6,911 nt of DNA from positions 1 to 6,911 of the forward strand of contig JAHIKV010000157.1 in assembly GCA_018897395.1 (NCBI GenBank), given 5' to 3'. The notes beneath the pieces are model-generated. The model was not told the origin of the DNA, did not search any database, and worked only from the letters and a program-made list of their open reading frames with translations. This document shows positions 6,633 through 6,911 of this stretch, one piece after another (position 1 is the stretch's first letter; each line of letters starts with the position of its first letter). The stretch is from Planctomycetota bacterium. Its GTDB lineage: Bacteria > Planctomycetota > Planctomycetia > Pirellulales > Thermoguttaceae. The position numbers and the translations under genes are program-made.

Positions 6633-6911
6633 CGCCCGACATCAACCCCTCTCCCCTCTCCCCTCTCCCCTCTCCCCTCTCCGACGTCTTCGCCGAGCTT
6701 TCCTGGCGCGGACTAATCAACCAAACCACCGACGACGCGAACCTGCCGCGGCTGCTGATGGAAAAACCGCGGACCGTCTATGCCGGATTCGACCCCACGG
6801 CCGACAGCCTGCACGTCGGCCACCTGATGGCGATGATGATCCTGCGGCGGTTCCAGCAGGCCGGTCACCGGCCGATCGCCGTCGTCGGCGGAGCAACCGG
6901 AATGATCGGCG
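6629..6911 (+). CDS. tyrS: Tyrosyl-tRNA synthetase, N-terminal part (runs off the window)
   Basis: Class I aminoacyl-tRNA synthetase that charges tRNA(Tyr) with tyrosine. The first 94 codons are present. They show a helix SWRGLINQTTDD (25-36), then YAGFDPTADSLHVGHL (51-66) with the HIGH-class ATP site as HVGH (62-65), and RRFQQAGHRPIAVVGGATG (73-91), all close to bacterial TyrRS such as E. coli. The KMSKS loop, anticodon region and S4-like domain lie beyond the edge. The ATG at 6629 is the only plausible start: an in-frame TAG sits at 6614-6616, no ATG/GTG/TTG occurs between the repeat and M44, and M44 would delete the conserved N-terminal helix. The first 18 residues are therefore an unusual repeat-coded extension. 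No good Shine-Dalgarno precedes the ATG, which overlaps the S23 stop, so translational coupling is likely. Confidence 0.9.
   Translation, partial: MTPDINPSPLSPLPSPLSDVFAELSWRGLINQTTDDANLPRLLMEKPRTVYAGFDPTADSLHVGHLMAMMILRRFQQAGHRPIAVVGGATGMIG
6646..6682 (+). repeat. Heptanucleotide tandem repeat (CCCCTCT)5
   Basis: Five perfect copies of CCCCTCT (6646-6680) plus CC lie inside the tyrS reading frame, coding a Pro/Ser/Leu stretch at about residues 7-18. Because 7 is not divisible by 3, gain or loss of one copy shifts the frame of everything downstream. The reverse complement matches the purine tract after ispD over 15 nt. It has no spacers, so it is not a CRISPR array. Confidence 0.95.

Larger units (their letters stand above)
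5608..6682 (+). mobile_element. Putative repeat-bounded two-gene insertion
   Basis: The interval between ispD and the conserved part of tyrS holds two accessory-type genes (GIY-YIG-like and S23 four-helix bundle). It is bounded by a purine tract on the left and a pyrimidine heptamer array on the right, which share an exact 15-nt inverted match. Base composition shifts: the line 5701-5760 is 26/60 G+C, against 42/60 for 5101-5160 in ispD. No transposase, integrase or clear target-site duplication is seen, so mobility is inferred from boundaries, composition and gene types only. The edges could equally be slippage-prone sequence unrelated to transfer. Confidence 0.35.

Noticed and set aside
6646..6682. 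CRISPR-like repetition
   Set aside because: The units are contiguous heptamers without spacers, so it is a simple tandem repeat.

Overview
The window looks like a chromosomal segment of a high-GC bacterium, best guess Planctomycetota (moderate confidence). TyrRS, IspD and the group II intron remnant are all of bacterial type. The IspD carries a KKPF variant of the usual PKQY element, which I associate with planctomycetes. S23-type four-helix-bundle genes and (CCCCTCT)n repeats are also familiar from such genomes. This is recognition from memory, not a database result.

Layout from left to right. 1-137 is the 3' end of a group II intron on the + strand (domains V and VI); the rest lies outside the window. 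138-227 is a short spacer. On the - strand, gatE (1655-3574) and gatD (228-1658) form a two-gene operon with a 4-nt ATGA overlap, behind a good sigma70-like promoter (TTGACA-N17-TAACTT). Together they encode both subunits of the tRNA-dependent amidotransferase GatDE, which makes Gln-tRNA(Gln) from Glu-tRNA(Gln). This enzyme is textbook archaeal, so an intact bacterial copy is the most striking gene-level observation. A 198-bp spacer holding a pair of REP-like GC palindromes separates it from a - strand N-terminal nucleophile hydrolase of the glycosylasparaginase family (3773-4723).

A divergent intergenic region (4724-4866) carries a candidate promoter for the + strand series: ispD (4867-5607, MEP pathway of isoprenoid synthesis), a 194-aa protein with GIY-YIG nuclease hallmarks (5642-6226), an S23/23S-IVP-type four-helix-bundle protein (6261-6632), and the start of tyrS (6629 to the window edge).

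The two genes between ispD and tyrS are visibly more AT-rich than their neighbours. They are bounded by a purine tract on the left and its pyrimidine counterpart on the right, which share an exact 15-nt inverted match. I read this as a small accessory module inserted between two housekeeping genes. Its right boundary is a five-copy heptanucleotide repeat that lies inside the tyrS reading frame, and the tyrS start codon overlaps the stop of the four-helix-bundle gene. The possible new biology is this repeat-bounded GIY-YIG/S23 module and the bacterial gatED operon. The novelty of both is an inference to be tested by searches.
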